A DNA stretch of 29,549 nucleotides from Burkholderiales bacterium. GTDB lineage: Bacteria; Pseudomonadota; Gammaproteobacteria; Burkholderiales; Burkholderiaceae_C. Position 1 is the first letter of the stretch. Every line of letters starts with the position of its first letter. This document shows positions 15,284 to 25,787 of this stretch, one piece after another. The notes below the pieces were generated by a model. The model saw only the letters and a list, made by a program, of their open reading frames with translations, ran no database searches and was not told the DNA's origin. The stretch is from positions 1 to 29,549 of the forward strand of contig JANXTP010000438.1 in assembly GCA_025352345.1 (NCBI GenBank). Direction: 5' to 3'. A program made the position numbers and the translations under genes.

Positions 15284-16738
15284 CTAGAACGTGAGGGTGG
15301 TGCGCAGACCCAGCACAATGGAGTTGGCAATCCTGTGCGTGTTCGAAGCCTGGGTGGGGCCGACCACGCCGGTCCCCGGATTGCACGTGTGCTGAAGCAC
15401 CCCTTGAAGCTGCCACCATGAACTGATTTCATACACGTAGGTCGCCTCCATGAACGTCTCGCTGGTGCGCAGCGGCAGGTGGATGCCGCCGAAGGCATTG
15501 GTGTCTGCATCCAGCGCGCGGCTGTGGCGGCCGACCCTCGCATAGGCCAAGCCGAGACCGGCCACGTCGTTGTCTCGGCCTGCGAACGGCGCGGTCACCG
15601 TCAGTCCCAGGTTGGCGCTGAAGCTGATCAGATTGCGGTCGCCCGGTGCGCCCATCGCACGGGCGAACAGATTCAACGAGCGCGGCCCGCCATGTTCTTC
15701 ATGCCAGACGGTCTGATCGGCCACCGCGTAGACGCTGTAATTGCCGGCATGCATGCGCGGCGAGCCGCCACTGGTCGGATCGGCCAAGGACAAATTGGCG
15801 GTGTCGACCCGGGTGTCAGCGTAGGGTTGGTTGTGGTACCACGCGCCGATCTTGTAAATGCCTGCGTTGCCTGTCTCGCCGGGTGGCAGGCTGTGCTGCA
15901 GCTCGGCAATGTACAAAGTCCCTCCATGCAGACTGAAGGTGGTGCCGTGGTCATTGGCCTTCTGCGGGTCCTGCGTTCGGGTATTGGCGGGATCGCCGGC
16001 GAAGGCGCCCACCAGCAGCCGGGTGGCGTCAGCCAGTGCCAGACGCACACGCGCGCCAAGTCCTGACAAGGGATAGGCCGGCCCGCCTGCCGGCAGGTCG
16101 GAAGACGGCAACGCGGGCCAACCGAACGCGGTGCCGACAAAGGCCGTGGCGTATTGGCTGACCATGAATTCCTGGTCCAGGCTTTGCTGCCCCACCCTGA
16201 CGGAAAGCCCGCGGTACGGCGCCTTGTCAGCCCCGCCCCCCAGCTTCTGCTCGTACCAGAGTTCCCACAAGCGCGGGCCACCGATCGCTTCGATACCGCT
16301 GGCGGTTTGCAAGCTCCCGATGGTCTTCGGTGACAGCTGGTGGCCATGGATGTCCAGCGCGCTGACGTTGAAGCTGCCGCCCTGCCAGGCACCCGCTTGG
16401 GCAGTGTCGACACGCGCTGTCAGCGTGCTGAGCCCGTGGTACCGATTCCCGGTCTTGATGCCACCATGGGCGTTTTGCAGCCATTCGCTGACCTCGCTGA
16501 AGCCGACGGTGACACCCCAGCGGGCCAGCGCGGATCGGAGTCCACCGACATCCCCCAGCAGCGTTGACGCAGAGGAGTCACTGTCGGCCTCTGCCTGGGC
16601 GAACGCCGGGGTCACCAAGCATGCGATGAAAGCGCTCATCGCCACGAAGGCCGCCTGCGCCCTGGGGGTCAGCTTGGCCGTGCATGGAGCCTCTGGAGCG
16701 TCGGAAGGTCGAGCGAAGCAGATTTCAGGGAGGCGCAC
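15284..16738 (-). CDS. OprB-family carbohydrate-selective porin
   Basis: A 484-residue outer-membrane beta-barrel protein. A hydrophobic signal (FVAMSAFIACLVTPAFA) ends near residue 48. The mature part alternates short beta strands and loops and ends in Phe (LRTTLTF), as outer-membrane barrels do. Features of the OprB family are the opening LLGDVGGLRSALARWGVTVG, GGSFNVSALDIHG, the WELWYEQ strand and VRVGQQSLDQEF. Such porins let sugars or other small solutes through the outer membrane. The ATG at 16738 gives an unusually long signal region (about 48 residues) with no clear ribosome binding site, so the true start may be internal. No sugar transporter sits alongside. Confidence 0.85.
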   Translation of the reverse strand: MRLPEICFARPSDAPEAPCTAKLTPRAQAAFVAMSAFIACLVTPAFAQAEADSDSSASTLLGDVGGLRSALARWGVTVGFSEVSEWLQNAHGGIKTGNRYHGLSTLTARVDTAQAGAWQGGSFNVSALDIHGHQLSPKTIGSLQTASGIEAIGGPRLWELWYEQKLGGGADKAPYRGLSVRVGQQSLDQEFMVSQYATAFVGTAFGWPALPSSDLPAGGPAYPLSGLGARVRLALADATRLLVGAFAGDPANTRTQDPQKANDHGTTFSLHGGTLYIAELQHSLPPGETGNAGIYKIGAWYHNQPYADTRVDTANLSLADPTSGGSPRMHAGNYSVYAVADQTVWHEEHGGPRSLNLFARAMGAPGDRNLISFSANLGLTVTAPFAGRDNDVAGLGLAYARVGRHSRALDADTNAFGGIHLPLRTSETFMEATYVYEISSWWQLQGVLQHTCNPGTGVVGPTQASNTHRIANSIVLGLRTTLTF

Positions 16739-16902
16739 TGCACGGGGCCGTAGTGAACTGCCCAGATTATCGGTATTGGCAGCAAGCTATGGAGGGGAGT
16801 CTGCGCCCTCGCAGGCGGTCGACAACGATGGGCGGGCCGCGTTTCGGAACTGCTGACCACTGCCTTGAACAGAATGGGAATTGAAACTCGAATGGATGCC
16901 AA
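16739..16902. other. intergenic stretch without recognised content
   Basis: Between the porin start and the universal-stress-protein remnant I see no convincing coding frame, repeat or terminator. Frames through it are Arg/Pro-rich shadows. Confidence 0.4.
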
Positions 16903-17034
16903 ATGAACATCCTGCTCGCTGCCGATGGCAGCCCATGAAGACTGGCTGGGCGCGCACCACGGCTATGTGGTGGCGACTGCCGTGCCGGGCATTCCGCAGC
17001 GAGCGGCAGCCGCGCTGGGAGCGGCACGAGCGAT
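16903..17034 (+). pseudogene. universal stress protein (UspA-like) remnant
   Basis: ATG 16903 begins MNILLAADGSP, the ATP-binding strand and loop that open UspA-domain proteins, and stops at once at TGA 16936. A different frame then gives AHEDWLGAHHGYVVATAVPG and IPQRAAAALGAARA, which corresponds to the second strand region of the same fold. About 30-60 bases seem to be missing between the two parts, and nothing of the C-terminal half with its G-2x-G-9x-G motif remains; the frame ends near 17040 in the tail of the next gene. It is a short, broken copy and cannot make a working protein. The resemblance rests on only some 45 residues. Confidence 0.5.
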
Positions 17035-17039
17035 CCACC

Positions 17040-17378
17040 TCATTTCTTGATCGTCAGTTCATCGTGAATCGTGTGTGCACCTTCGGCGGCACGCGCAATC
17101 TTGATTGCCTCGTCGATCTGCGATTGGCTGTTCAGCACGCCGGTCAGGCGCACATCGCCCTTGAGCGTCACCACGCTGATGTCGAAGCCCTTCAGTGCAT
17201 CGTCTCGCTGCAGCGCCTTCTTCACGTGCTCGGTCACGTCGATGTCCTCGACATTGCCGCTGGCGGAGGACGCTGCCGGTACCCGCAGCAAAGCCTGCTG
17301 CGACTTGTTGCAACCGCCCACCACCATCGCTCCGGCAAAGGCGACAACCAGGAAAAGTCGTTCCGTGTGCTTGTCCAT
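17040..17378 (-). CDS. BON-domain lipoprotein
   Basis: A 112-residue protein. The first 22 residues form a lipoprotein signal with the lipobox VGGC (Cys23), so it should be lipid-anchored, probably in the periplasm or at the outer membrane. After a short linker the rest is one BON domain (about 45-110), with VTEHVKKALQRDDALKGFDI, VVTLKGDVRLTGVLNSQSQI and a C-terminal strand (HTIHDELTIKK). BON domains bind phospholipid surfaces and are found in OsmY-type stress proteins. ATG 17378 has GGAG ten bases upstream. The gene diverges from the fused osmoprotectant-type transporter, which fits a shared role in osmotic or envelope stress but does not prove it. Confidence 0.88.
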   Translation of the reverse strand: MDKHTERLFLVVAFAGAMVVGGCNKSQQALLRVPAASSASGNVEDIDVTEHVKKALQRDDALKGFDISVVTLKGDVRLTGVLNSQSQIDEAIKIARAAEGAHTIHDELTIKK

Positions 17379-17496
17379 CTGTATGGATCTCCATGCCATC
17401 GGCCATCGAGGGATGGCCAAGCTTCCACGATCGCCCGTCTGGGCTCGTCTGTCGGTGCGATAGCGAACCCTCAGCCGCCCGCACAATCTGCACACG

Positions 17497-19122
17497 ATGC
17501 AGGCAGGGGCGGCGCGGCAATGGCAAGGGTTGGTCGGGCGTCTGAGCGCGCGGCGGCCACGGCCTGCGGGCATCGCCGTGCGGGCGCTGTTGACGCTGCT
17601 CATGGCGCTGGTGGCCGCAGCGACATCGCACGCCACCGAGCCGGTGCAGGTCGGCTCCAAGCGCTTCACCGAGTCGTATCTGCTCGGTGCCATCGTGCGC
17701 GAGACGCTGCAGCAAGGCGGCATCGCGGCGGTGCACCGGCCCGGCCTGGGCAACACGGCGGTGCTCGAACGCTCGCTGGAAAGCGGAGCGATCGACGTCT
17801 ACCCTGAATACACCGGCACCATCGTGCGCGAGCTGCTGCAGCGCGACGGCCGGCCTTCACTCGCCGAACTGAACCGCTGGCTCGCGCCGCGCGGCCTGAA
17901 GGTGGCCGTGCCGCTCGGCTTCGAGAACACCTATGCGCTGGCGATGCGCGAGGCCGATGCCGCGCGGCTGGGCATCACCACACTCAGCGACCTGGCCAAA
18001 CCCTCAGCGCGCAGCCTGCGGCTGGGCCTGTCGCATGAATTCCTCGGCCGCGCCGACGGCTGGCCGGCGCTGCGCGAGGCCTATGCGTTGCCCTTCGGCA
18101 CGCCGGCCGGGCTGGACCACGGCCTGGCCTACGAGGCGCTGCAACAAGGCCAGGTCGATCTGATCGACATCTACTCGACCGACGCCAAGATCGCACGGCA
18201 AGACGTGCGCGTGCTGCGCGACGACCGCGCCTTCTTCCCCGCCTACGACGCCGTGCTGCTGATGCGGGTGGGGCTCGATGCCGCGCCACTGCAGCAGCTG
18301 GCCGGCCGCATCGATGCGCGCCGGATGATCGCGCTGAACGCCGCGGTGGAGCTGGACGGGCGGCCTTACAACGAGGTGGCGCGGGCCTTCGTGGCGGGCC
18401 TCGATGCGCAGGGCGCCGCTCCATCGGCATCAGCGTCCGATGCAGCACCATCGACCACCGCGGCCACCGGCATCAGCACCACGCCGCGTGCCCGTGCCGG
18501 CTTATGGGAGCGGCTGGTGGCCGACGACCTGGGCCGGCTGACGTACCAGCACCTGATGCTGGTGCTCGGGTCGCTGGCGCTGGCGCTCATGGTCGGCCTG
18601 CCGCTGGGTGTGCTGGCGTGGCGCCGGCCCGCGTTGGCGCAGGTGGTGCTGGGCACGGTCGGCCTGATCCAGACGGTGCCGTCGCTCGCGATGCTGGCCT
18701 TTCTGATCGTGCTGGTCGGCGGCATCGGCTACGTGCCGGCGCTGATTGCGCTGTTTCTGTATGCGCTGCTGCCGATCGTCAGCAATGTGCACGCGGGCCT
18801 GTCGCAGGTGCGCCCCGGCCTGGCGCAAGCGGCCACCGCGCTCGGCATGAGGCGCGGGCAGTGCCTGCGCCATGTGCAGTTGCCACTCGCCGCGCCGACC
18901 ATCCTGGCCGGCGTGCAGACCGCCGCGACCATCAACGTCGGCACCGCGACGATGGCCGCCTTCATCGGCGCCGGCGGCTACGGCGAACGCATCGTCTCCG
19001 GCCTGGCGTTGAACGACACCGCCGTGCTGCTGTCAGGCGCCGTGCCAGCGGCGGTGCTGGCGTTGCTGGTGCAGGGGGGATTTGAGGGGTGGCGGCGGCT
19101 GAGGCGCAAGGCGGCCGGCTGA
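17497..19122 (+). CDS. fused glycine-betaine-type ABC transporter: binding protein followed by permease
   Basis: A 541-residue protein. A signal-like segment (about 28-46, ALLTLLMALVAAATSHA) leads to an OpuAC/OsmF-type binding domain (about 48-310): VGSKRFTESYLLG, NTAVLERSLESGAIDVYPEY, LIDIYSTD and VLRDDRAFFPAYDAV. A Ser/Ala/Thr linker (about 308-335) joins it to a permease domain (about 340-535) with several membrane segments and the EAA loop ATALGMRRGQCLRHVQLPLA that docks with an ATPase. In the well-known OpuA fusion the permease comes first; here the binding protein is N-terminal. No ATP-binding gene lies on either side, so the ATPase must be encoded elsewhere. The likely substrates are quaternary amines such as glycine betaine or choline (family inference). 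The start is uncertain; no ribosome binding site precedes ATG 17497. Confidence 0.87.
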   Translation: MQAGAARQWQGLVGRLSARRPRPAGIAVRALLTLLMALVAAATSHATEPVQVGSKRFTESYLLGAIVRETLQQGGIAAVHRPGLGNTAVLERSLESGAIDVYPEYTGTIVRELLQRDGRPSLAELNRWLAPRGLKVAVPLGFENTYALAMREADAARLGITTLSDLAKPSARSLRLGLSHEFLGRADGWPALREAYALPFGTPAGLDHGLAYEALQQGQVDLIDIYSTDAKIARQDVRVLRDDRAFFPAYDAVLLMRVGLDAAPLQQLAGRIDARRMIALNAAVELDGRPYNEVARAFVAGLDAQGAAPSASASDAAPSTTAATGISTTPRARAGLWERLVADDLGRLTYQHLMLVLGSLALALMVGLPLGVLAWRRPALAQVVLGTVGLIQTVPSLAMLAFLIVLVGGIGYVPALIALFLYALLPIVSNVHAGLSQVRPGLAQAATALGMRRGQCLRHVQLPLAAPTILAGVQTAATINVGTATMAAFIGAGGYGERIVSGLALNDTAVLLSGAVPAAVLALLVQGGFEGWRRLRRKAAG

Positions 19123-19123
19123 A

Positions 19124-19136
19124 GCCCACGGTGGGC
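19124..19136. terminator. short hairpin after the ABC fusion
   Basis: GCCCAC at 19124-19129 and GTGGGC at 19131-19136 are inverted repeats around one G, starting one base after the stop codon. It is short and has no T-run, so a terminator role is weakly supported. Confidence 0.25.
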
Positions 19137-19273
19137 GACACGCCTGCAGGCATCCATGGACCGCACGAGATGGTTATGGACCGACCCGTTGCGCAAGCTT
19201 GATCGCAGCAAACCTCGCGCTGCGTGTGAGCGCTGCGGCAGTTGAAGGGCTGTGAAGGCAACGGTGGCTCTCT

Positions 19274-19402
19274 GCCGAGGATGCTGGGTGACTGGCGTAG
19301 CGACGTAAAGGCGGAGGACCGGATCGGCCTTTCCGGAAGCGCTTGGGCCGTGCCCCGGCCCCGGGGGGACATGAGCGAAGCCGGTCACCCAGTAGCCTCG
19401 GC
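19274..19402. repeat. 22-base imperfect inverted repeat in a gene-free stretch
   Basis: The left arm at 19274-19295 (GCCGAGG-ATG-CTGGGTGACTGG) and the right arm at 19381-19402 (CCGGTCACCCAG-TAG-CCTCGGC) match in 19 of 22 positions when one is reversed and complemented, with 85 bases between them. It lies in the 560-base gap 19123-19683, where I find no credible gene: frames on both strands are Arg/Pro/Ser-rich and lack ribosome binding sites. The arms could bound a small repeat element, a structured RNA or the remains of a mobile element. No flanking target duplication is evident. Confidence 0.5.
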
Positions 19403-19683
19403 TCGCGCGGACCGACGCCTGGTCGGACACACTTCCCAACGGCCGCAATATGCTCGAAGCGGTCGTTGAGAACCATGCGATTGATCTCGCACGCAGCACC
19501 GACTGGCTGCCAAGTGAGCCCAAAGCAACGCGGCAGACGCATGCCGGGGCCTGCAGGCCAAGTGAAAACGTTGACGCGGTCGAATCGCTTGCGCCAATGC
19601 GGCGCGGCGCCTACGATGAGGGTGGATGCGTCCATTGGACGGCGCCCTGTTGGAATCCGCCAAGACCGCCAAAGGAGCGCCCC

Positions 19684-19935
19684 ATGAACCTGCCCATCGC
19701 CCTGTTTCTCGTCTTCGGCTTCTGCTTCGGCCTGGCGAGCTACTCGAACCGGCACCTGTTCAGCGAAGGGCCGACGCGGCGGCACGACAAGACCGAGAAC
19801 GATCCGCTCGACGGGCGGCTGATGTGGACACTGATCTGCACCCTGCTCTGGCCCATCATGGTGCTGACGGGCTTGAACAGCTGGTGGATCCTGTCACGCC
19901 GCCGCGCGGTCGCAGCACGCCGCATCAAGGGCTGA
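19684..19935 (+). CDS. small membrane protein of unknown function
   Basis: An 83-residue protein from ATG 19684 with AAAGGAG seven bases upstream, a strong ribosome binding site. It has two hydrophobic segments (NLPIALFLVFGFCFGLASY near residues 2-20 and LMWTLICTLLWPIMVLTGL near 46-64). A charged loop lies between them (RRHDKTENDPLDG) and the tail is basic (SRRRAVAARRIKG). A longer in-frame extension back to 19450 lacks coding character and is not used. No family recognised. It stands alone between a gene-free stretch and the glmS remnant. Confidence 0.7.
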   Translation: MNLPIALFLVFGFCFGLASYSNRHLFSEGPTRRHDKTENDPLDGRLMWTLICTLLWPIMVLTGLNSWWILSRRRAVAARRIKG

Positions 19936-19966
19936 GGCGTTTCTCAACGACGCTGTAGCTGGCCCG

Positions 19967-20053
19967 TCACCCGACGGTCACGCCGTCTGCCAGATTCCTT
20001 GGCCGCCCCGATGTGGGTGTCGGTTTCGGCAAACACCAACACCTCGTCGTCAG
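19967..20053 (-). pseudogene. decayed second copy of the glmS 3' end
   Basis: On the minus strand one frame reads PRNLADGVTVG then stop, matching the end of the intact GlmS 860 bases away (PRNLAKSVTVE then stop). Just before it another frame reads EVLVFAETDTHI, matching ELFVFADADSRI of GlmS. At the DNA level CGACGGTCACGC and TCGGCAAACAC are identical in both copies. About 100 bases between the two blocks have been lost, which causes the frame change, and nothing further upstream of glmS is recognisable. It is too short and broken to be functional. Same orientation as the intact gene, with a DUF1097 gene lying between. Confidence 0.7.
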
Positions 20054-20124
20054 TGGGTGCATCCGTCTCGCCGAGGCACGGCACCCTGGGCTGCCGCATT
20101 TGATTTCTACAGCATTCAAATTTC

Positions 20125-20154
20125 CAGGCAATCTGTGAATCCACGGATTGCCTG
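20125..20154. repeat. 13-base-pair hairpin with tetraloop
   Basis: CAGGCAATCTGTG at 20125-20137 pairs with CACGGATTGCCTG at 20142-20154 around the loop AATC; all pairs are canonical except one G-T. It lies in an AT-rich stretch, about 150 bases before the DUF1097 gene and 70 bases from the glmS remnant. No T-run follows on either strand. It could be a terminator-like stem, an operator or part of an old element end. Confidence 0.5.
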
Positions 20155-20203
20155 CGTGGTGTTTGATGCACAGAATCGTTAATAAGTAGCAATGGGTTAT
20201 CTG

Positions 20204-20232
20204 TTGAACACAAGCAGGTGTATCTCTGTAGT
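20204..20232 (+). promoter_or_regulatory. candidate sigma-70 promoter of the DUF1097 gene
   Basis: TTGAAC at 20204-20209 and TGTAGT at 20227-20232 are separated by 17 bases, a good fit to -35 and -10 boxes (four of six at -10). The site lies in an AT-rich stretch with no gene on the same strand closer than DUF1097, 75 bases downstream. Base-pattern evidence only. Confidence 0.35.
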
Positions 20233-20306
20233 CCTGCCGAATTTCCCCGTAGTGATTTAGTAGATAGATCAAGAAAACCAATATCTATAAAAACGGAGAC
20301 CTCTCA

Positions 20307-20798
20307 ATGGCCATTAAAAATATTCCGCTCTCGATCAGCGTCGGCATTCTGGCCACGCTGTGGACCTACATCTCCATCAAGATGGGCCTGCCCACCTGGT
20401 CGTCTTTCGTGAGCTGGGCGTTCTTCTTCGTGGCGGGTGCCGACACGAAAGCCTTCATCAAGGCGGGCGCCCCGATCCTTGCCGGCGTCGTTTTCGGCTA
20501 CCTCTGCATCTACGCGCTGAAGGTCGGTAGCGGCGACACGCCGGTCATTGCCATCGCTTTGGCCGTCGGCCTGGCGGCCTTGCTGCTGGTGATCATGATG
20601 AGCTGGGAATTGTTTGCGCTGACGCCGGCAGCCTTCGGCGCGTTTGCGGTTTTCTTCGCCTATGTGTTCGGCAAGCCGGCGGCGGAGGATATCTACAGCC
20701 TGACCAATGTCTGGATCGTTATCCTGACCCAGGGCGTTGGCTTGGTATTGGGTTACTTGTCGGTCTTCTTGCCCACGCTGTTCGCAAAGAAAAGCTGA
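20307..20798 (+). CDS. DUF1097-family membrane protein
   Basis: A 163-residue integral membrane protein with about five hydrophobic segments. The opening SVGILATLWTYISIKMGLPTW and FVSWAFFFVAGADTKAF, and the later FGYLCIYALKVG, fit the DUF1097 family of small inner-membrane proteins, whose function is not established. CGGAGA about nine bases before ATG 20307 is a reasonable ribosome binding site. The upstream 200 bases are distinctly AT-rich for this genome. The gene lies between the intact glmS and a decayed copy of the glmS 3' end, so it may have arrived by insertion or rearrangement next to glmS. Confidence 0.85.
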   Translation: MAIKNIPLSISVGILATLWTYISIKMGLPTWSSFVSWAFFFVAGADTKAFIKAGAPILAGVVFGYLCIYALKVGSGDTPVIAIALAVGLAALLLVIMMSWELFALTPAAFGAFAVFFAYVFGKPAAEDIYSLTNVWIVILTQGVGLVLGYLSVFLPTLFAKKS

Positions 20799-20826
20799 TT
20801 GCGGGCCCATCAACCCGGGAATCTCG

Positions 20827-22728
<1,902 letters not shown>

Positions 22729-22848
22729 GAGAAATCTCCGGGTTACGGTAGAGCTGCGCCGATGCTACGCAAGCGATCTGCGCTGCGGGCACGGTGCGCG
22801 CCGCGAGAGGCGGTGGAATCGCGCAAATGCAGCATTTAGCGGCATTAA

Positions 22849-24047
<1,199 letters not shown>

Positions 24048-24053
24048 GGCCGA

Positions 24054-25028
24054 TCAGTCCTTGCGTTTGGCACGCGGATGGGCAGCGTCGTACACCTTGC
24101 TGAGGTGGCCGAAATCGAGCTTGGTGTAGACCTGCGTCGTCGTGATGTTGGCGTGGCCCAGCAGCTCCTGCACCGCGCGCAGGTCGCCGCTGGACTGCAG
24201 CAGGTGCGAGGCGAACGAATGCCGCAGCATGTGCGGGTGCACGTGCGTCGGCAGGCCGGCTTGCTGTGCGCGCCGCTTCAGCCGCGCGCGCACCTGGCCG
24301 GTGGTGATGCGGCTGCCGCGGTTGCTGACGAATAGTGCGAGCTCATCAGGCACGGCCAACTGCCCGCGCATCGACAGCCAGGCGTGCAATGCCTTCAGCG
24401 CCGGCCCGCCGACCGGCACGCTGCGCGGCTTGTCGCCTTTGCCGCGCACATGCGCGGCGGCGTCCGCAATGTCGATCCAGCCGATGGCCTGCGCACCGGG
24501 CTGCGCATCGAGCGCGACCAGCTCGGCCACGCGCAGGCCGCAGCCGTACAGCAGCTCGGTGATGCACTGGTCGCGCGCGGCCAGGGCCGCGCTGTGGCGG
24601 CGCTCGGTGATGTCGTCCTTGAACTCGGCCAGCGCCACCGCCTGATCGACGGCCAGCGCCTTCGGCAGCGGCTTGGGCGCCCGCGGTGCGCGCACACCAG
24701 CCACCGGGTTCTGCGCGACCAGCCCATTGCGGCCCAGCCAGCGGTAGAAGCTGCGCCAGGCCGACAGCTGGATGGCGATGCTGCCCGGCGCCAGCCCCTG
24801 CGCGTGCAGCTGCCCGGCCCAGCGGCGCACATGGTGCGGCTGCACCTCGCGCAGCGGAACGGCGGCAGCCTCGGCACAGCGTTGCAGGCGCTCGAACGCC
24901 AGGCGGTACATCGTGCGTGTGCGCTCAGCCAAGCGGCGCTCGACCTGCAGGTGCTGCAGGTGGCGCACCAGGTCGTCGTGCAGAACGTGAGCCGTTGGCC
25001 CGACGGCTTCAGCGACAGGGGGGGTCAT
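24054..25028 (-). CDS. xerC: tyrosine recombinase XerC
   Basis: A 324-residue tyrosine recombinase. The N-terminal SAM-like core-binding domain (about 15-110) is followed by the catalytic domain with Arg166 (GCGLRVAEL), Lys197 (GKGDKPR), His266 and Arg269 (HMLRHSFASHLL), His292 (LLGHANITTT) and nucleophile Tyr301 (VYTKLDF). XerC with XerD resolves chromosome dimers at dif. ATG 25028 gives the family length; a longer frame into the DUF484 gene is Arg-rich and spurious. Position between DUF484 and rlmI in the dapF cluster is the usual xerC setting, so this is the housekeeping enzyme and not a mobile integrase. The gap to DUF484 is 20 bases. Confidence 0.95.
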   Translation of the reverse strand: MTPPVAEAVGPTAHVLHDDLVRHLQHLQVERRLAERTRTMYRLAFERLQRCAEAAAVPLREVQPHHVRRWAGQLHAQGLAPGSIAIQLSAWRSFYRWLGRNGLVAQNPVAGVRAPRAPKPLPKALAVDQAVALAEFKDDITERRHSAALAARDQCITELLYGCGLRVAELVALDAQPGAQAIGWIDIADAAAHVRGKGDKPRSVPVGGPALKALHAWLSMRGQLAVPDELALFVSNRGSRITTGQVRARLKRRAQQAGLPTHVHPHMLRHSFASHLLQSSGDLRAVQELLGHANITTTQVYTKLDFGHLSKVYDAAHPRAKRKD

Positions 25029-25048
25029 GTCGCCGCCATCGAGGTCGG

Positions 25049-25750
25049 TCACTCTGCCCGGATCAGGCGCGACAGGCCGGCGCTGGCGATCTCGCCGATG
25101 CGCATCAGGAATTCGGTGCCCATGTCGGCGGCGAAGCGCGTGGCATCGGGCGAGCCCAGCACCAGCAGGCCGAAGGCGTCGGTGCTGGCGCCGTGGCGCA
25201 GCGGGATCAGCGCGAGCGAAGCGACGGTGCCCGCATCGTCGAGCCAGCCGGCCGCTTCGAAGCCAACGTTGGCACCGCAATACGGCAGCGTCAGGCTGGA
25301 CGCAAAGCTCTTCGCATCGGCACTGACCTCGCGGGCGAATTCGCGGTCTGCAGGAGGCGCGAGGTGTTCAGCCGCAGCCCCCCACACCCGGATGCCGGCC
25401 TGCGGGATCAGGAACTGCTGCTTCAGCTCGCGCACCACCACCTCGGGCAGGTCGGCCGCGTCGACGGTCAGCATCAGCGCGCGGGTGTAGCGATGCAGCC
25501 GGTCGGCGATGGCGACGTTTTCCTGACCATGGCGGATCATTTCCATGATCTTCTGCTCCAGACCCTTGTGCTTCTCGCGCAGCAGGTCCATCTGCCGCTC
25601 CTGCAGCGACACGGCGCGCGTGCCGTGCGGGCTGCTGAGCTGGATCGAGCTCAGCAGCTCGGCATGCCGCTCGAAGAAGCCGGGCGTGTTCGCCAGGTAG
25701 TTGGCGATGTCGGCCTCAGTGATGCCTTGCACTCCGGTCGGGCTGCTCAT
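25049..25750 (-). CDS. DUF484 family protein
   Basis: A 233-residue protein of the DUF484 family, which sits between dapF and xerC in many proteobacteria. The N-terminus ITEADIANYLANTPGFFERH and the helix SLQERQMDLLREKHKGLEQK are typical. The rest (about 95-225) is a GAF-like domain with ALMLTVDAADLPEVV and TLPYCGANVGFEAAGWL. Its biochemical role is not known. There is a 37-base gap from dapF and 20 bases to xerC, so it is co-transcribed with them. Confidence 0.92.
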   Translation of the reverse strand: MSSPTGVQGITEADIANYLANTPGFFERHAELLSSIQLSSPHGTRAVSLQERQMDLLREKHKGLEQKIMEMIRHGQENVAIADRLHRYTRALMLTVDAADLPEVVVRELKQQFLIPQAGIRVWGAAAEHLAPPADREFAREVSADAKSFASSLTLPYCGANVGFEAAGWLDDAGTVASLALIPLRHGASTDAFGLLVLGSPDATRFAADMGTEFLMRIGEIASAGLSRLIRAE

Positions 25751-25787
25751 CGGGCGATGCTCACGGTGGTGGATTCGGTCTTGGGAT

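Noticed and set aside
19450..19683. N-terminal extension of the 83-residue membrane protein
   Set aside because: It has no coding character, and ATG 19684 has a strong ribosome binding site.
20799..20826. Tn7 end or att-type core directly after glmS
   Set aside because: No terminal repeats or transposition genes are visible; the interest lies in the separate glmS remnant.
24054..25028. Tyrosine recombinase as sign of an integrated element
   Set aside because: Its position in the dapF-DUF484-xerC-rlmI series and its sequence show housekeeping XerC.
25029..25280. N-terminal extension of xerC by 84 codons
   Set aside because: The added part overlaps DUF484, is Arg-rich and lies outside the XerC family N-terminus; ATG 25028 gives normal length.
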